A stretch of DNA of 64,000 bases from Flammula alnicola (Eukaryota > Basidiomycota > Agaricomycetes > Agaricales > Strophariaceae): the NCBI GenBank assembly GCA_015499995.1, contig JADNRV010000007.1, forward strand, positions 62,001 through 126,000, written 5' to 3'. This document shows positions 22,961 to 35,874 of this stretch, piece by piece. A program made the translations under genes and the position numbers. The first letter of the stretch is position 1. Every line of letters begins with the position of its first letter. The notes beneath the pieces are model-generated. The model was not told the origin of the DNA, did not search any database, and worked only from the letters and a program-made list of their open reading frames with translations.

Positions 22961-23897
22961 TTATGTGACCTTAGCGTTAGAGAAGTCGAGCTCGGGATGA
23001 GCAGCTTGGAATTTCTTGAGAGCCTGGAAGAGAAGACTCGGCATTAGTAACCCAAAAAGCAAACGAGGACCAGAATAAATTTCGCACCTCCATCTTCTTC
23101 AGCTCGTCAGACGTGGGCTTGCCCATTTGCTAGATAATGGGATCAATAAAGGAAGTAGGAGACTGGCTTTGTCAACTCACTTTCTGCTGGTTGTCAAACT
23201 GCGGTGGCGATAAACGGTTAGTACAGAATTACTAGAAAGTTCGGGGCGTCATACCATCATCTTCTCAACCATTCCTCTGTTAGGAGAAAGAGAAATGGGT
23301 TAGGCGTAATGTTAATCGATGAGTTTTGTGATGATACACTCACCGCGTCTCATTATCCAGATCGCTCAATTTGCTGTTCGCAGGCTCGATTTTCTTCGTG
23401 TCGATCTTGGGATGGTGTGTCAGGACGTTCTCCCACCAAGTTTGATCATTAATCTTTTCCAGATGGATGAGAACAGCTTTGTTATCCTCTAAAACACAAG
23501 TTGTTAGATCGAGTCAATAATTACATATAGGAGAATATATATATACTCACGGACGGTCCAAGTGCTATCTTCGACCTTGATCTCTTTGCATAATTCTCCA
23601 GCCATGATAGGCTCAGCACCCTTCAGTCCGACGCTGAGTTTCTTCTTCTGAATGACAACATGGAGGTCTTTGCCGCGAGTACCTTGTGGCACAGGTACGG
23701 TAACGTCGACCTCACCTAGTTCCTGGGTCCAGGTATACGGCAGCGCTAAAAGATCAAAAAGATGATGAGACAAGTAGTCCCCGTTACGGCAGGTGCATAC
23801 CAGCCTGCTCTTGTTCTTCATGGGCCTTGGCCTCCGTATCGAAAGCTTCGCGCTCCTCCGGGGAGAGCTTGTCGTAATCCTCTTGTGTAGTTGACAT
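22961..23897 (-). CDS. nudC: Nuclear movement protein NudC
   Basis: CS-domain (p23-like) co-chaperone that stabilises the dynein regulator Lis1/NudF and is needed for nuclear migration. It starts [20 protein letters not shown]. The CS domain begins [20 protein letters not shown] and continues [16 protein letters not shown], with [17 protein letters not shown] and [20 protein letters not shown] toward the end, then LDFSNAKVT. At least five short introns split it, several around very small exons at 23080-23290. It is divergent from the SUMO ligase gene. Confidence 0.92.
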
Positions 23898-24125
23898 GGT
23901 AAGGGAGAGATGAGTAAACTCGGGAGAAAAATGAATTTTGGATCATTCGGGAACGATTTGACATCTATAAATTAAGATACCGCTGACTAAGCTAACATCA
24001 GCGAAAGCGCGTCCGGTTATTTGACCATGTTTGCATTCGAGGGCTTACCTTGTACATTGGCTTTGCGGGCACATTGCGAACTCACTCCCTTCTCTGAGGG
24101 CAACAACACCGTAGGCTGGACTCCA
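23898..24125. promoter_or_regulatory. Shared bidirectional promoter, NUDC and SUMO ligase
   Basis: Only 228 bp separate the two start codons, so both promoters must lie here. No specific factor site recognised. Confidence 0.5.
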
Positions 24126-26666
24126 ATGGCTAGTACAGAAGCATGGCTCGAGTTTGAAGTATGTTTTCTTCCATTCTCCCCCTTTTATATTCCCTAATAG
24201 ATGACTTTGATAACAGCAAGTTCGCCACAATATCAAGAATAACACCGTGGACAGGTTGAAACAGATTTTATCCGGCATGAACGAAGAATGTGGCACGCAC
24301 TTCTCGAAAGGCGGCAAAAAGCAAGATATCATCGACAGAATTGTCAGCGTCCTCGATGCTTGGCGGGCTAGTAACTTTGAAGACAAGTGGATGAAAGCAA
24401 AGGCAATCGTCTATCAAGTGCGGACAACTGGGATGTGAGTGGTGTTTTTGATTGGCATTAGAGCCCGCGACGTCATTTATGCGCTTTGGTCATTCGATTC
24501 TCATGTCTCTGTTCTCTTTCAGCTATACGCCTAGCCGTTCACTACCACTATCCGGCGTTCTTCCAACTCCTCCCAGCTCTCACGCGACGTACGATCCTCC
24601 GAAGGCTAGCCATTATCTCTCCACACTTTCTGGCGGGAGTAGCATAAGTCATTACGACCCGTACGCGCCTCCCCGACGACCTGCTGCTGTTTCTGCACCC
24701 GGTCCTTCAACCTCCGGTGGCCAAAAAGTTGCAGGTACTTTGGACTTGCTTGTTTTTTTATATCTTCCTTGACCTTATCCTGCAGGAATTCGCTTTAGGG
24801 ATTCTCCATTTTTCACAATCGACCAGGCTGTAACTTCGGTGGTAGAATGTCCAGGTTTGTCAACGGCGTTTATGCAGCATTCGCACGTGCTAAGCTTTGG
24901 CGCTCAGAATCAACTAGTGCGACCGATCGCCGTCAACAAACGCTGTCTTTCACGTTGAATAATGACCAGATGATGAAGATGAAGGCTACTGGGTACTTGT
25001 CATCTTTTGCACGCTGTCTCCCTTGGTTCTTATCCGTTTTTGTCGATCAGATCGAAGTATCAGCTTCGGTTGTTCTGCACTTCGTCCATTTTCTATGCAG
25101 GGGTTAACTCGTTCAGATCGAACGCTGTCCCGTGTCCAATCGAGTTTCCTCCGACCTGCGAGGTTCGCGTTAACAACACGCAGATAACAGCGAGTCTGAA
25201 AGGGTTGAAGAAGAAGCCCGGCACAGCTCCTCCGCCGGATATTGGCAAGTATTCTCGGATTACAGGGTCCAACAGGGTGGAAATGGTGTACGTGAACAGC
25301 CAACAGCCCGTGCAATCGAAGGTTCGCAGCGTTTGCTTTCGGTAATAAGCGTATTGCTGAATAATTATCGTCAGAAGTACTATATGATTATCATGTTGGT
25401 CGAGACGACCACAATCGACGCATTGGTTGCCAACTTGAAATCGCAGCACCATCAAAGTGCACAAGACATCCGGCACAAAAGTACGTTTGTTCATCAGAAT
25501 TTTGGCTTGGTTAACGCATGTTCGCAGTGATCCAAGCCATGACGGAAGATGACGACATTGTAGCAGGGCCGCAGAAAATGTCATTAAAATGTCCAGTCAG
25601 TAGCCATGCACCTGATGGATGATCGTGAAGTACTGAGCAGCATTACAGCTCACTTTTGTGCGAATTACGACCCCATGTCGGTCGTCGAAGTGTGTTCACC
25701 CACAATGTTTTGACGCCACCTCGTGGTTCACCATGATGGAGCAAACGACGACATGGCTCTGCCCTGTGTGCGAACGAACTCTGGACCATAAGGATTTGAT
25801 CTTGGACGGGTAGGTTCAACTTTTTATGTCGTGATTTGTGGGTCTAATTCCTACATTCCAGTTATTTCGATGAGATCCTGCAGCAAACCCCAGAAAGTGT
25901 GGAGGATGTGATAGTGGAGGCTGATGGACAATGGCATACATCTGATAACAAGTATGGGTCAGCAGAGTGGAGAGCTGCTCACCCTCCAGCGGTTAAGCCC
26001 TCGCCATCCAAGAAACCTCAAGCGCCCTCTCAGAGCACATCCTGTCCACCCCCAAACGGAAATGGTTCAGCCCAAGCCAACGGCAAGGGCAAGGCTTCCA
26101 ATATCGAAGTCTTGGTGCTCGACGATTCTGACTCGGATGACGATGAAGGTCGTGTGAAACGAGAGCTATCCCCGTCATATGCATCTTCCGCCAACCACTC
26201 CTTTGAAGGGTCGCTGCCTCGATCGACGCAGACGCGCTCGCAAGCCAACAACGTAATCGACTTGACGTTGGATGACTCGGACGACGACGATGAGCCGATT
26301 GTGTCGAACTCGCATGGGAAGCGGAAGGCAACAGATGCCGAACTTGATAACTCAGTCGCGGATCATGATCAGATATGGAAAAAAGGAAGAATGGATCCGT
26401 CTCGTATCTTGCCCGTCCCCAGGGTGTCGTCGGGAGCCATCAATGGCGCTGCTCCGGTATTGCATGCGTCGTCGATAAACAACCACCCTCCATCATCCCC
26501 TCGCTATTCGTCGTCATTTTCGAATAACACTCTGCCTCCTCCTCCTGCGACGTATTCTAATTTTGTTGCAAGAAATGGGTCGAGCAATCCGTCTTTGCAG
26601 CTGCCGCCATTAACGAATTCGGCGTATCTTTCTCGTCCGTCGCAAAACTCGCGATGGCCAGCGTAG
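24126..26666 (+). CDS. SUMO E3 ligase, SIZ/PIAS family
   Basis: Nuclear E3 that promotes SUMO transfer from Ubc9. Starts MASTEAWLEFE. A SAP-like segment follows (VDRLKQILSGMNEECGTHFS, then GGKKQDIIDRIVSVLDAW). A PINIT-type region includes PCPIEFPPTCEVRVNNTQIT and ITGSNRVEMVYVNSQ. The SP-RING has CPLTFVRITTPCRSSKCVHP then QCFDATSWF and TTTWLCPVCERTLDHKDL. The tail carries two likely SUMO-interaction motifs, IEVLVLDDSDSDDDE and NVIDLTLDDSDDDDE. Many short introns split the 5' half; the last large exon begins near 25861. The gene could start upstream of the chosen ATG. Confidence 0.9.
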
Positions 26667-27237
26667 CCGTTTCTATTCGTAATAGTATTATCGATAACTA
26701 TACAGACTCTCAGATACTCGTAATATATTTACAGTGTACCGTTCTAATGTGGGGAAATTTGTCATATATTTTTATTAAAGCACATTTGCTGTTGCTCCAC
26801 CCACTGAAGAACATATTCGTTTTTCATCACAAAATTTGGAATATGAGTTTCAGGTATACAGTACATGCCATGCAAGAATTCAGAAAAATTGAGCTCTACG
26901 GGAGGACGCCTCTTGCTCGAGCAACCAGGGCGGACTCAATTTTGTTGCTTCAAGGCTGAGCAAAATTTCTGGTCGTCCGACGTCCATGACCATCTAATGC
27001 GGGGAATGTGTCATATCCTTTTATTTTACCGTCGATCGGGGTATACAATGGCGCACCAGTGGCGCACTGCCAGCAGAGATCACGAGGATCGGCAATCGTG
27101 CCGGGTAGGGAGGGAGCGGAGTTGAAAGTGATCCGGTGCTTCCCGAAAAGCCTTTTGACGCGAAGTTTTTCGCAAATCTTGTGCTCAACCTTTCACCTTC
27201 ACCACCTCCACTCCTCCTCTCCGGTTCCTTCTAAAAA
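26667..27237. other. Intergenic region before the ADP/ATP carrier
   Basis: About 570 bp: 3' flank of the SUMO ligase and promoter of the carrier. The last about 60 bp before the ATG are strongly pyrimidine-rich (CACCTCCACTCCTCCTCT), typical of highly expressed fungal genes. Confidence 0.5.
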
Positions 27238-28560
27238 ATGGCCGAAGTTAAGAAGGGCAAGTCGCCCCAGGAATTCGCTAGTCAGTGTATCTCTTGCTCT
27301 GTTATCCTTCTATTCCTCACCGTCCTTGATGTCCAGTCGATTTCTTGATGGGTGGTGTCTCCGCTGTAAGCATCTTTGGCGCTTATCTCTTCTTCCACTT
27401 CTCACTCGGTTTCTTCTAGGCTGTCGCGAAGACATCCGCTGCTCCCATTGAGCGTATCAAGCTCCTGGTCCAGAACCAGGATGAGATGGTCGGTTTAGTC
27501 GCCCTTTCGTTGCTATTTACGCTGACACGTCACGCGCTCAGATCAAGCAAGGTCGTCTCGCCACCCCCTACAAGGGCGTCGGCGACGCTTTCTCCCGCAC
27601 ATACAGGGAGGAGGGTATGCTCTCACTCTGGCGAGGAAACACCGCCAACGTCATCCGTTACTTCCCCACCCAGGCTCTTAACTTTGCCTTCAGTCCGTTT
27701 TTCCATCCTTTCCCACCCGTTATCAAGCGCTAATACCCTTTCCAGAGGACTACTTCAAGTCCCTGTTCGGTTTCAAGAAGAACGAAGGTTACTGGAAATG
27801 GTTTGCTGGCAATGTTGCTTCTGGTGGTGCTGCTGGTGCCTCGTCCCTTCTCTTCGTTTACTCTCTCGATTACGCCCGTACCCGTCTCGCCAACGATGCC
27901 AAATCCTCAAAGGGTGGAGGAGCCCGTCAATTCAACGGTCTCGTCGACGTTTACAAGAAGACCCTCGCTTCCGATGGTATTGCCGGTCTCTACCGTGGAT
28001 TCGTCCCCTCAGTCGTTGGTATCATCGTCTACCGTGGTCTCTACTTCGGTGTCTACGATTCGCTCAGTGAGTGTTCCGTGTTTTTGTTTATTTTAATCAT
28101 TTTAAAACATGTATTTGCAGAGCCCGTCCTCCTCGTCGGTGCCCTTGAGGGATCGTTCTTGGCTTCATTCGGTCTCGGTTGGGGTGTTACCGTCGGTGCT
28201 GGTCTTGCTTCCTACCCTCTTGATACCATTCGGTATGCTATATCTTGCAACAGTGTATGCTTTTTGCACAAACTGACCCACTCCATAGTCGTCGCATGAT
28301 GATGACTTCAGGATCCGGTGTTAACTACAAGTCCATGTTCGATGCTGGTTCGCAGATCATTGCCAAGGAAGGTATCAAGTCCCTCTTCAAGGGTGCTGGT
28401 GCCAACATTCTCCGTGGTGTTGCTGGTGCTGGTGTCTTGTCTCTCTACGACAAGCTCCAGGAGGTCATGTTCGGCAAGGTCTACTCCGGTGGTAAGCATA
28501 CGTCGTCCGTATCATTCCGAGACCCATGTGCTTACTCTGTTCTTCCCAGGATCCGGCTAA
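27238..28560 (+). CDS. AAC: Mitochondrial ADP/ATP carrier
   Basis: Inner-membrane antiporter exchanging ADP for ATP. Three mitochondrial-carrier repeats are visible, with signatures [28 protein letters not shown] and YPLDTIRRRMMM. The last holds the RRRMMM hallmark of ADP/ATP carriers. Further matches are [20 protein letters not shown] and [18 protein letters not shown]. The short start [14 protein letters not shown] and the end GKVYSGGSG fit fungal AAC length (about 310 residues). At least seven introns; the last splits a glycine codon before the stop at 28558. Confidence 0.96.
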
Positions 28561-28889
28561 AAAAGCTGTCATCTAGCAGTTGGCATAAGCTGGCGGTGAT
28601 AGAAGACTACGCATTATATACATTTATTACGCATAGACTCTCTTTTTCTCTATATTTTTCTTGCATTGGGTATGGCCATACTACACTATACCCTCGTAAC
28701 GGCCCATTATCAGTAGAGCAGATCAAATACTTAATGTGCTTCGCTGGATTCGCGTGCAATATTTCATCGACAATCTCTCAACAGATGTAAGTGGAGTACT
28801 TGCGTCGATCGGCCCTAGACATGTCCAGACCGACTCGTCGCTCTCATAAAGTGCTGAAATACGTACTGTCTCCTTGAACTCCGCATTCC

Positions 28890-31800
28890 ATGCCTTTCTT
28901 TCGAGGTCTGAGGCCTCCTCAAGCATTTGTACGGAGGAATCTTTCTTCTTTTGCACAACTTCGTTCGATTAGGGCGAGAGATGCCCCGCTAGACATACAC
29001 CCAGAAGTGGAGGACGCTCTCGCGCACAACAAACCAGTCGTAGCACTTGAAACAGCCCTTGTCACTCATGGGCTTCCCTTCCCGTCCAGCCTCGAGGTTC
29101 CGCTGGCTCTCGAAGAGATTGTTAGGTCCACTGGGTCTATTCCTGCTACCATCGGCATCATTGGAGGAAGAGTGAAAGTGGGATTGGAGCGGGATGAGCT
29201 GGAGAGGCTTGCGGATTATAAGAAGGTCAAGCCGGCCAAGGTGTCGCGGAGAGACATCGCTGCTGCTATCGCACTGGAGGCGGATGGAGGTGCGTTTCGT
29301 TACTGCTCGCATATATACAGTATGACTGACTTTGGACTTGGAAATGCGTTTAGGAACGACGTGCAGTGCTACTATGATCTTTGCGGCTTTGGCTGGAATC
29401 AAGGTGCGCCCGTTGGACCTCGAGTCCGTTTGTTAAGATTGCCTTGCCTCGATTTTGACCATTCATATTTTATGATATACAGGTATTCGCGACGGGCGGG
29501 TGAGCATTAACTTACCTGCGTAAATTGAATGAAAGTTCCTGACGTCTATTACTTAGACTCGGAGGCGTGCACCGTGGTGGCGAAACCTGTATGCCTTCTC
29601 TTGCCTCTCAATACAACGCGTTGTCGCTCATAACTGACGCCGCGCTTAACCAGCCATGGACGTATCTGCCGACCTCCATGAACTCACTCGTTGCCCTGTG
29701 GGACTCGTATCGTCCGGGGTCAAGTCCATCTTAGACATCAAGAGGTTGGTTTGCTATACGTCATGATTCGCGGTTTCAATTCTGAAGACTCTAATTCATC
29801 TTAGAACTCTTGAATATCTTGTGAGCCCAGTTCAAGATGTGCTCTTGGTTGGAATTTTCTTAGTGATATTTAGGAAACCCTTGGAGTGCCGGTGCTCTCG
29901 TATGGCGATTCTCGAGAATTCCCAGCGTTCTTCTCTCGTCATAGTGGACATACTGCAAGTCGTTTGGAAACTTGATTATATTCCTAAACCTGATTTTATC
30001 TAATCTCGCAGGTTCCTTGGAATGTGGACAACCCGGCTTCAGCAGCCCAGGTTCTGTGTAAGTCCTCGCAGATTATTTATATACCCGCAGCGCGCGCAGT
30101 CCATTTATCGACGACGTTTACTTGAATGTAGACACGCAATGGCAACTGGGAATGCAAAACGGGGCATTGATCGCGGTCCCTATTCCCGAAGAACACGAAG
30201 CCGTAGGAGAGCTGATCCAGAAATTCGTCAACCAAGCCGTCCTCGAGTCGGAGGAGAACGGGATAAGCAAGAGCGGCAAAGATGCGACGCCCTGGCTCCT
30301 CAATAGGATCGCAGAGCTGAGCGGTGGCCTGTCCTTGTCTTCGAATATTGCGCTGCTTAAAAACACGGCTCTGATCGGTAAGCAAGAGACATTTGCATGG
30401 TCGTTCGTAACTTGATGTATTTTTTTTCTCTAGGTGGCCAAATCGCCGTTCACTACCAGAAGTTGATAAATGAGTCGGTCGGTAAATCTCCAAATTTAAA
30501 TCTCACATTTATGCTGAAGTTTTCTCTTCTCTGTCTCTAGTTCCATGATTCTGGAGATCACTTTTTGTCGCACGCACTTTCTCATGGAAAGAAACCAACG
30601 CCTTCACCTCTTGGTCACTTCCCTGATCATAAGAATGCGGACCTCCATCAGGTTAGCACTTGTCCTGCCTTTAACTCAGTGCCTCCAATTCGTCTGAAAC
30701 GTGTGTTAGCCTTCAGCTTCCGTCGTCGTCATTGGTTCAGCAGCAGTAGATATTACTGCACAGGAATTGCCCAACACCAATGCTGCTCTTGCCGTACATT
30801 CCACCGCTCCAGGGCACATCAGAGTGTCCTTGGGTGGCGTCGGTCGCAACATCGCAGAAGCCTCTCATCGAGTGATGCAGGCCAAGTACCCCGCGCTTTC
30901 TTCGATCCTCCTCGCACCTGTCGGTTATGATGGGTTGGGCCACATCCTCGTCGACGAGATGACGCAGTTTGGAATGCGGACGGACGGCCTCGTGAGAACC
31001 GATAAGCAGACTGCGGTGTGCAATATGGTTCTTGATAGCAACGGGACTTTGGTCGGAGGCGTGGCAGATATGTCCATCATGGAATCAGTGAATCTCGACG
31101 AAGTAAGTTGTTCTCCTGGGTTCAATTTAACGTAAATCTCATTGGTCTGGCTAGATTATCCCTCATCTGCAAAAGCATTCGCCCAGTATTGTCGCCTTGG
31201 ACGGAAATCTGCCTACTACAACCCTCGAGGCCCTTGTGCATCATTGCAATCAACGTGCTATCCCAGGTATGCATATACTTCCAACATATCTACTTCGAGG
31301 CAGAAACTAACTTTTTGCAGTTCTTTTGTAGGTCATATATCTATCAAATTTCCGATAGCATGAATCGATACTAACCAGGGTCTTAGTGAACCGACATCAA
31401 CGATCAAATCCACCACTATCTTGCCTGCCATTTTGACTGCACTCAATGCACAAGAATCGAATGACGAGGGAAAAGCTTCGGATCAGGCTCCAATTGCATA
31501 CTGCACTCCTAATCTCCTTGAACTAACACAAATCTACGAAACAGCACAATCGGACCTATTTGACCTAATGAACCACCCTTCTTGGTGGTATGTCATCAAT
31601 GACCTTAACCTAGGATCAGCCTTCCGCATGGATCTCGAGCAACTCGCACGAAGGCCAGTATCCGACCACAGTGGAGTAAAAGGAGATTTGAACTTCCTCC
31701 TCGAAGAAGGCATAGCTCAGAAGGCCGTCCACCTCCTCCCGTTCTTCCAGCATCTCGTCATCAAATGTGGGGAACAGGGCGTGCTTATCGCAATGCGCAT

Positions 31801-32122
31801 AGCTGCTGAAGACGCCGCTGCCTCTGGATGGGCAAAGCTACGGAGCAATCCGCACCAACGATATATTGTTGCGCACGGAAACCATAAAGAGATCGTCGTC
31901 CTCCAGCACATCCCTTCCTTGCCAGTCGAATCGCTGGTTAACGTCACGGGTGCAGGGGATTCTTTCGTTGGCGCATTGTTGGCAGCTATAGCCCACAACC
32001 GCAACGTGCTGTATCATCCGACGAGCCTTCATGATGCCGTCTTAACCGCGCAGAAGGCGGCCACCTTGAGTTTACAGAGCCATTATGCCGTTTCGCCCCT
32101 GCTCTCTTCATTGGGCAGGTAA
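28890..32122 (+). CDS. Pseudouridine-5'-phosphate glycosidase / PfkB kinase fusion
   Basis: Bifunctional enzyme for pseudouridine catabolism. The N-terminal PsuG-like half splits pseudouridine-5'-phosphate to uracil and ribose-5-phosphate: VVALETALVTHGLPFPSSLE, IGIIGGRVKVGLER, the VSRRDIAAAIA segment, VSSGVKSILDIKRTLEYLET and PWLLNRIAELSGG then SSNIALLKNTALIG. The C-terminal PfkB half phosphorylates pseudouridine: SVVVIGSAAVDITA, VSLGGVGRNIAEASHR and the anion-hole motif VNVTGAGDSFVGALLA. The Arg-rich N-terminus (MPFFRGLRPPQAFVRRNLSS) suggests mitochondrial import. About ten introns. The stop lies only 28 bp from the convergent helicase stop. Confidence 0.92.
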
Positions 32123-32149
32123 TTGTCCAGTTTCCAGTTGTCGAGGAGT

Positions 32150-34696
32150 TTATTCGGGTAAAGGGCCGACCTTGACGACCTCTCGTGCTCGACGACGTGC
32201 TTCCTTCGCACTTGCTTCCAATGCTTTAGCTACCATTTTCAGCTTCCTTTTGGAGCGACCCTATTGTACCAATAAAATCTATTCAGTATTTCTTTTCTTT
32301 CTTGTATTATAGTGACCAATTTGCTTACCGCTGAACCATGTCGAAGACGTGTGATGATCGTGGCTGCTTGCCCTTTATTCATGTGAGGGAGCTCGTATGA
32401 CATGCCAAATTCAGGGTCGGCTCTCCGCCGTTGCAGGATGAGACGTCGCTGCGCATCACTTGCAGAGGCACGTCGCCATGGAGAAGAGCGAAGTAACCTG
32501 TCAATGTGTGTTCAGATACGATGTGATGTGTGATAGTGCGTGCGCTTAGATCCAACTTACATGAAGGTCGAGGAATTTCGAAAAACGTTCTGCATGACGA
32601 ATGTGTCGCAGGCACGTATGGCCTCGCTGAGAGGCAGGCTGGACATTATAAGCCGGCTCTGGAGAAAGGGCGAGAATTTCCTTGTCTCGAAGTGTGTATT
32701 TGCTGCTGTATAGCGAGCTCTGTAGAGAGTCACTCCCACATCTACGTCGACTTCATAAGGTTCGATGCGAATGAACCCTTTGCCGTGAAGTTCGAGCACG
32801 TAGATGCCGTCACTGCAATTGACCCAGCAAAATGAACTCGCTGATATATGGGGACTCGTCGGCCCATCTTCTTCGACCAACGAGAATGGATCGTCGTGAT
32901 CTGTATAGGTTATAGACGACGGGTTGGGCACAGACCCAACGGAAGTAGGAGCTGGTCCAGTTTGCGCAGCAACTGATGCTTCCATTTGTGCCATGCGTTT
33001 TGTTAGAGATTCGGGGGTCTCGTCTGACAAAAACAATTATTATTATTATTATTATTATTATTTGACGACAGTGCTGACAGACGACAGAAGGACGTACCGT
33101 CAATATCAATCTCGCTGGGATCCAAACCAAAGAGGGTCGGAACAGAAATGACACCGCCAACTCGAGTGTGGCTATCGACAAAATCAATTATCCGACAGTC
33201 TGTTTTCCCTGTGTTGGGTGATAGTCTCATTCCACGGCCAATCTAGCACATAATAGGAGTTATTGCAAAGGGTGTTGAGGTCAATAATTGCCAATACTCA
33301 CCATTTGAGCAAATAGGTTTCTCGAACGAGTCGGTCGAGCAAGAACGACACAGTCGATGTTGGGTATATCGGCGCCTTCAGTTAATATAGCTGATTTATA
33401 GTTGTCAATAATTATTAATAGAGACAGCGGTTTATTGACGAGATTACTCACCACAGTTGATCAACACAGGAAATTCGCCGTTCTTGAAAGAGTTTACTAG
33501 TTCTTTCCTTTCTGCATTTGGAGTAGCCGCGAAAATATATCGCGCGTCAATCCCATGATCTCGAAAGGCCTGGGTAAGTGCTTTCACATGAGCGATATTG
33601 ACGCAGAATACGAGTGTAGACTTCCGGTTGGCTGGAAAAGCTTGTTCAAAACATGGTTTTGGATGGAGAAAGACGGGAACGGCTTACATGCACGATCTAT
33701 CCAGGACCTTACGACTAGGTTGTTGATCGACTCTGAGTTTACGACTTGGGCGAGACTTGTAGCGTTAAAATCTCCAGTGCGACTGTTAATGGTGACTTTG
33801 TCCAAGTCGATCTTTGCGCGAACGGATGTAAAACGGACGTCACAGAGCCTGAAATACAACAGTCAAGCTGAGAAGAATAGTGCATAGGAAGACATCCTTG
33901 CCATTGTTCCTTGATCATGTCCAGGAAATCACGGTGATAGACTATGCGTTCAAACACTGATCCCAAGGCAAGTCCATCATGTCGGCTGAATGTAGCAGAA
34001 AATCCAATTATAGGGATTTTGTGGGGTGGCTTATCCACGACGAGACCGTCTGGGTGCTTGATGTCAGGATCGAACCGGGACAACAAGCGACGGTAGCTAA
34101 AGAGAACAATTAACATTGTGAAATAGTCGTAAAGTGGTTGGGCAAGACATACGATGGAGCAGCAGCATGATGAGCTTCGTCGATAATGATAGCTTTGAGC
34201 AGTTTACTGTCAAACTTCATCAGCCGTTGCTCGTTGTTGAGGGTTTGATAGGTAGCAATAGTCCTTAGGATGCACAAGCACGCGTCAATACATCATACGT
34301 TGGATAAATCACGATAAAAACATACACGTCGGCCGTTCCAGTAGCTTGATGCTTCGCTCCTTGCTCAATCTCGACCACCCAGTGCGGAAACATCCGCGCA
34401 ACATGGTCGGCAGACTGTCGCGCAAGCTCAACGCTGTTAACGATGATAAGCGACTTCGTGGCTGCCTCGTTCGTTGCGGGTACTGGGATACGAGAGAGGA
34501 GGGAAATAAAGACCGTTGTCTTCCCAGCGCCAGTCGGGAGAGAGACGCCTATACGCGTCGACCCCGAAGCAAGCGCGTCGGTGCATGAATCCAGACAGAG
34601 TTCTTGGTAAGGTCTGAGAATTAAAGGTGCGACGGTCGAGCTCTTCCGTTTAAGGGAGAGGAAGAGCGAAGAAATGGTCCTCCGACGACATTGCAT
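32150..34696 (-). CDS. IRC3: IRC3-like mitochondrial DNA/RNA helicase (superfamily 2)
   Basis: SF2 helicase resembling yeast Irc3, which acts on branched mitochondrial DNA. The start [20 protein letters not shown] is a good import presequence. Motifs in order: [12 protein letters not shown], Walker [31 protein letters not shown], Walker [62 protein letters not shown] and [13 protein letters not shown]. The C-terminal exons read [20 protein letters not shown] and, after the last intron, [19 protein letters not shown] then VGPLPE. Around ten introns, one containing an (ATT)n microsatellite. The 5' end is partly copied to 44656-44858. Confidence 0.88.
33036..33062. repeat. (ATT)n microsatellite in helicase intron
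   Basis: About nine consecutive ATT units inside an intron of the IRC3-like gene. Confidence 0.9.
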
Positions 34697-34898
34697 GGAA
34701 AAGAGGTGATGGACGTCGTCGAGCAAGTTGGTGTGGGCCGTGCGGTCGAAATTGTTCGTGCACGTGGGAGAAGGTCAGTAGCCATCATCACATTTTATGT
34801 AATCTTCAGCGTTCAACGTTCAGTGTTCAACGTTCAGCGCTCAGCGCTCAGCGCCAACCTGTTCTTTTTCCACGTACTTAGGCGCCCTAGCAGCTCCG

Positions 34899-34987
34899 AC
34901 CTTCCTCCTGAAATCTTGCAGTCATTCATCGACGAATTGGGCAGACGGCCGCGGAGGTTATTTTTCGATCAAGTAGAAATTTTATAA
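34899..34987 (+). pseudogene. F-box gene fragment
   Basis: Codes the start of an F-box (DLPPEILQSFIDELG), then stops after about 30 codons. The block CCTTCCTCCTGAAATCTTG with its following 30 bp recurs at 35879-35928. Upstream (34808-34852) are short GTTCAACGTTCAGCGCTCAG-type repeats. Confidence 0.65.
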
Positions 34988-35013
34988 CCTCTCCCTTTGT
35001 ACTTCCAACTTCC

Positions 35014-35763
35014 ATGGCGCCAACACCACCCATCCTGGGGCCTGACGATCTCCATTTCTGGTCCATGGAAACTACCGAAGACATGATCCGTGACGAACCT
35101 GGGGGATATCACCCTATTATTATCGGCGACATCCTCAGCCCATCTCCAGAAAACAGTGAGAGCGGGACACGCCAGTATAGGACCATGCACAAGCTAGGCT
35201 ATGGGTCATACGCGACAGTGTGGCTAGTCCAGACGACAGATTCAAGCAAAGATTTCGTTGCGGTCAAGGTCACAGCGGCTGATGGCGTTCGGACGAGGGA
35301 AGCCGCCATGCTCGAAGCCGCTCTAAGATGTAAACCAACGGCGAGCGGCCACCCCATGTCGTGACCCTGTTGGACCATTTCACTTTGCATGACCCCAATG
35401 GCACCCTTTCTGTCCTGGTGATGGATGTTGTCGTTCCGTTACTTTCACTTGGACCCCGTAAACGCCCCCCTACCTTGGCCCAAAGCTGCCGCGTATGGCC
35501 TTACGCAAGCTGTAGCACAATTACATGCTGCAGCAATCGTTCACGGAGGTGCGAGGATGGCAGAATTGGTATGCTGTCCTATCCAAACCAACAGAGATCT
35601 CGCCCAGCGGTGCAGATGCATGGTGGGCATCACATCGGGAATACCTCCGCCAGAATTGTGCAGATGAGGCAGACACGGACGCCTTGATTGCACTCTTGAG
35701 GAAGGTGCTGGTCCTCGACCCCACGGCGCGGCCGACAGCAGCAGAGGTCTTACAAGATTAAAG
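35014..35763 (+). pseudogene. SRPK-like protein kinase, truncated and frameshifted
   Basis: Starts like fungal SR-protein kinases (GGYHPIIIGDILSPSPENSE, then the Gly loop KLGYGSYATVWLVQ and VAVKVTAADG with the lysine). A one-base loss near 35347 breaks the frame after KPTASGHP; the correct continuation, HVVTLLDHFTLHDPNGTLSV, is in another frame. Another shift follows, with AAAYGLTQAVAQLHAAAIVH in a third frame. The catalytic loop, the DFG region and the activation segment are missing. The 3' part resumes with YLRQNCADEADTDALIALLR then VLVLDPTARPTAAEVLQD. It cannot encode an active kinase. Confidence 0.8.
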
Positions 35764-35874
35764 GTTCCTAAATGCTGTCGCTGAAACACATGAACGTTGC
35801 ACAATATCAGAGCCTCCAACACAGAATGGATAGCAAAGCGAGAGGTTTGAATACTGATGGGTTTGCACCCTAAT

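Noticed and set aside
35014..35763. Functional SRPK kinase with introns instead of frameshifts
   Set aside because: No splice pair restores the frame near 35347, and the catalytic loop and DFG segment are absent from the sequence.
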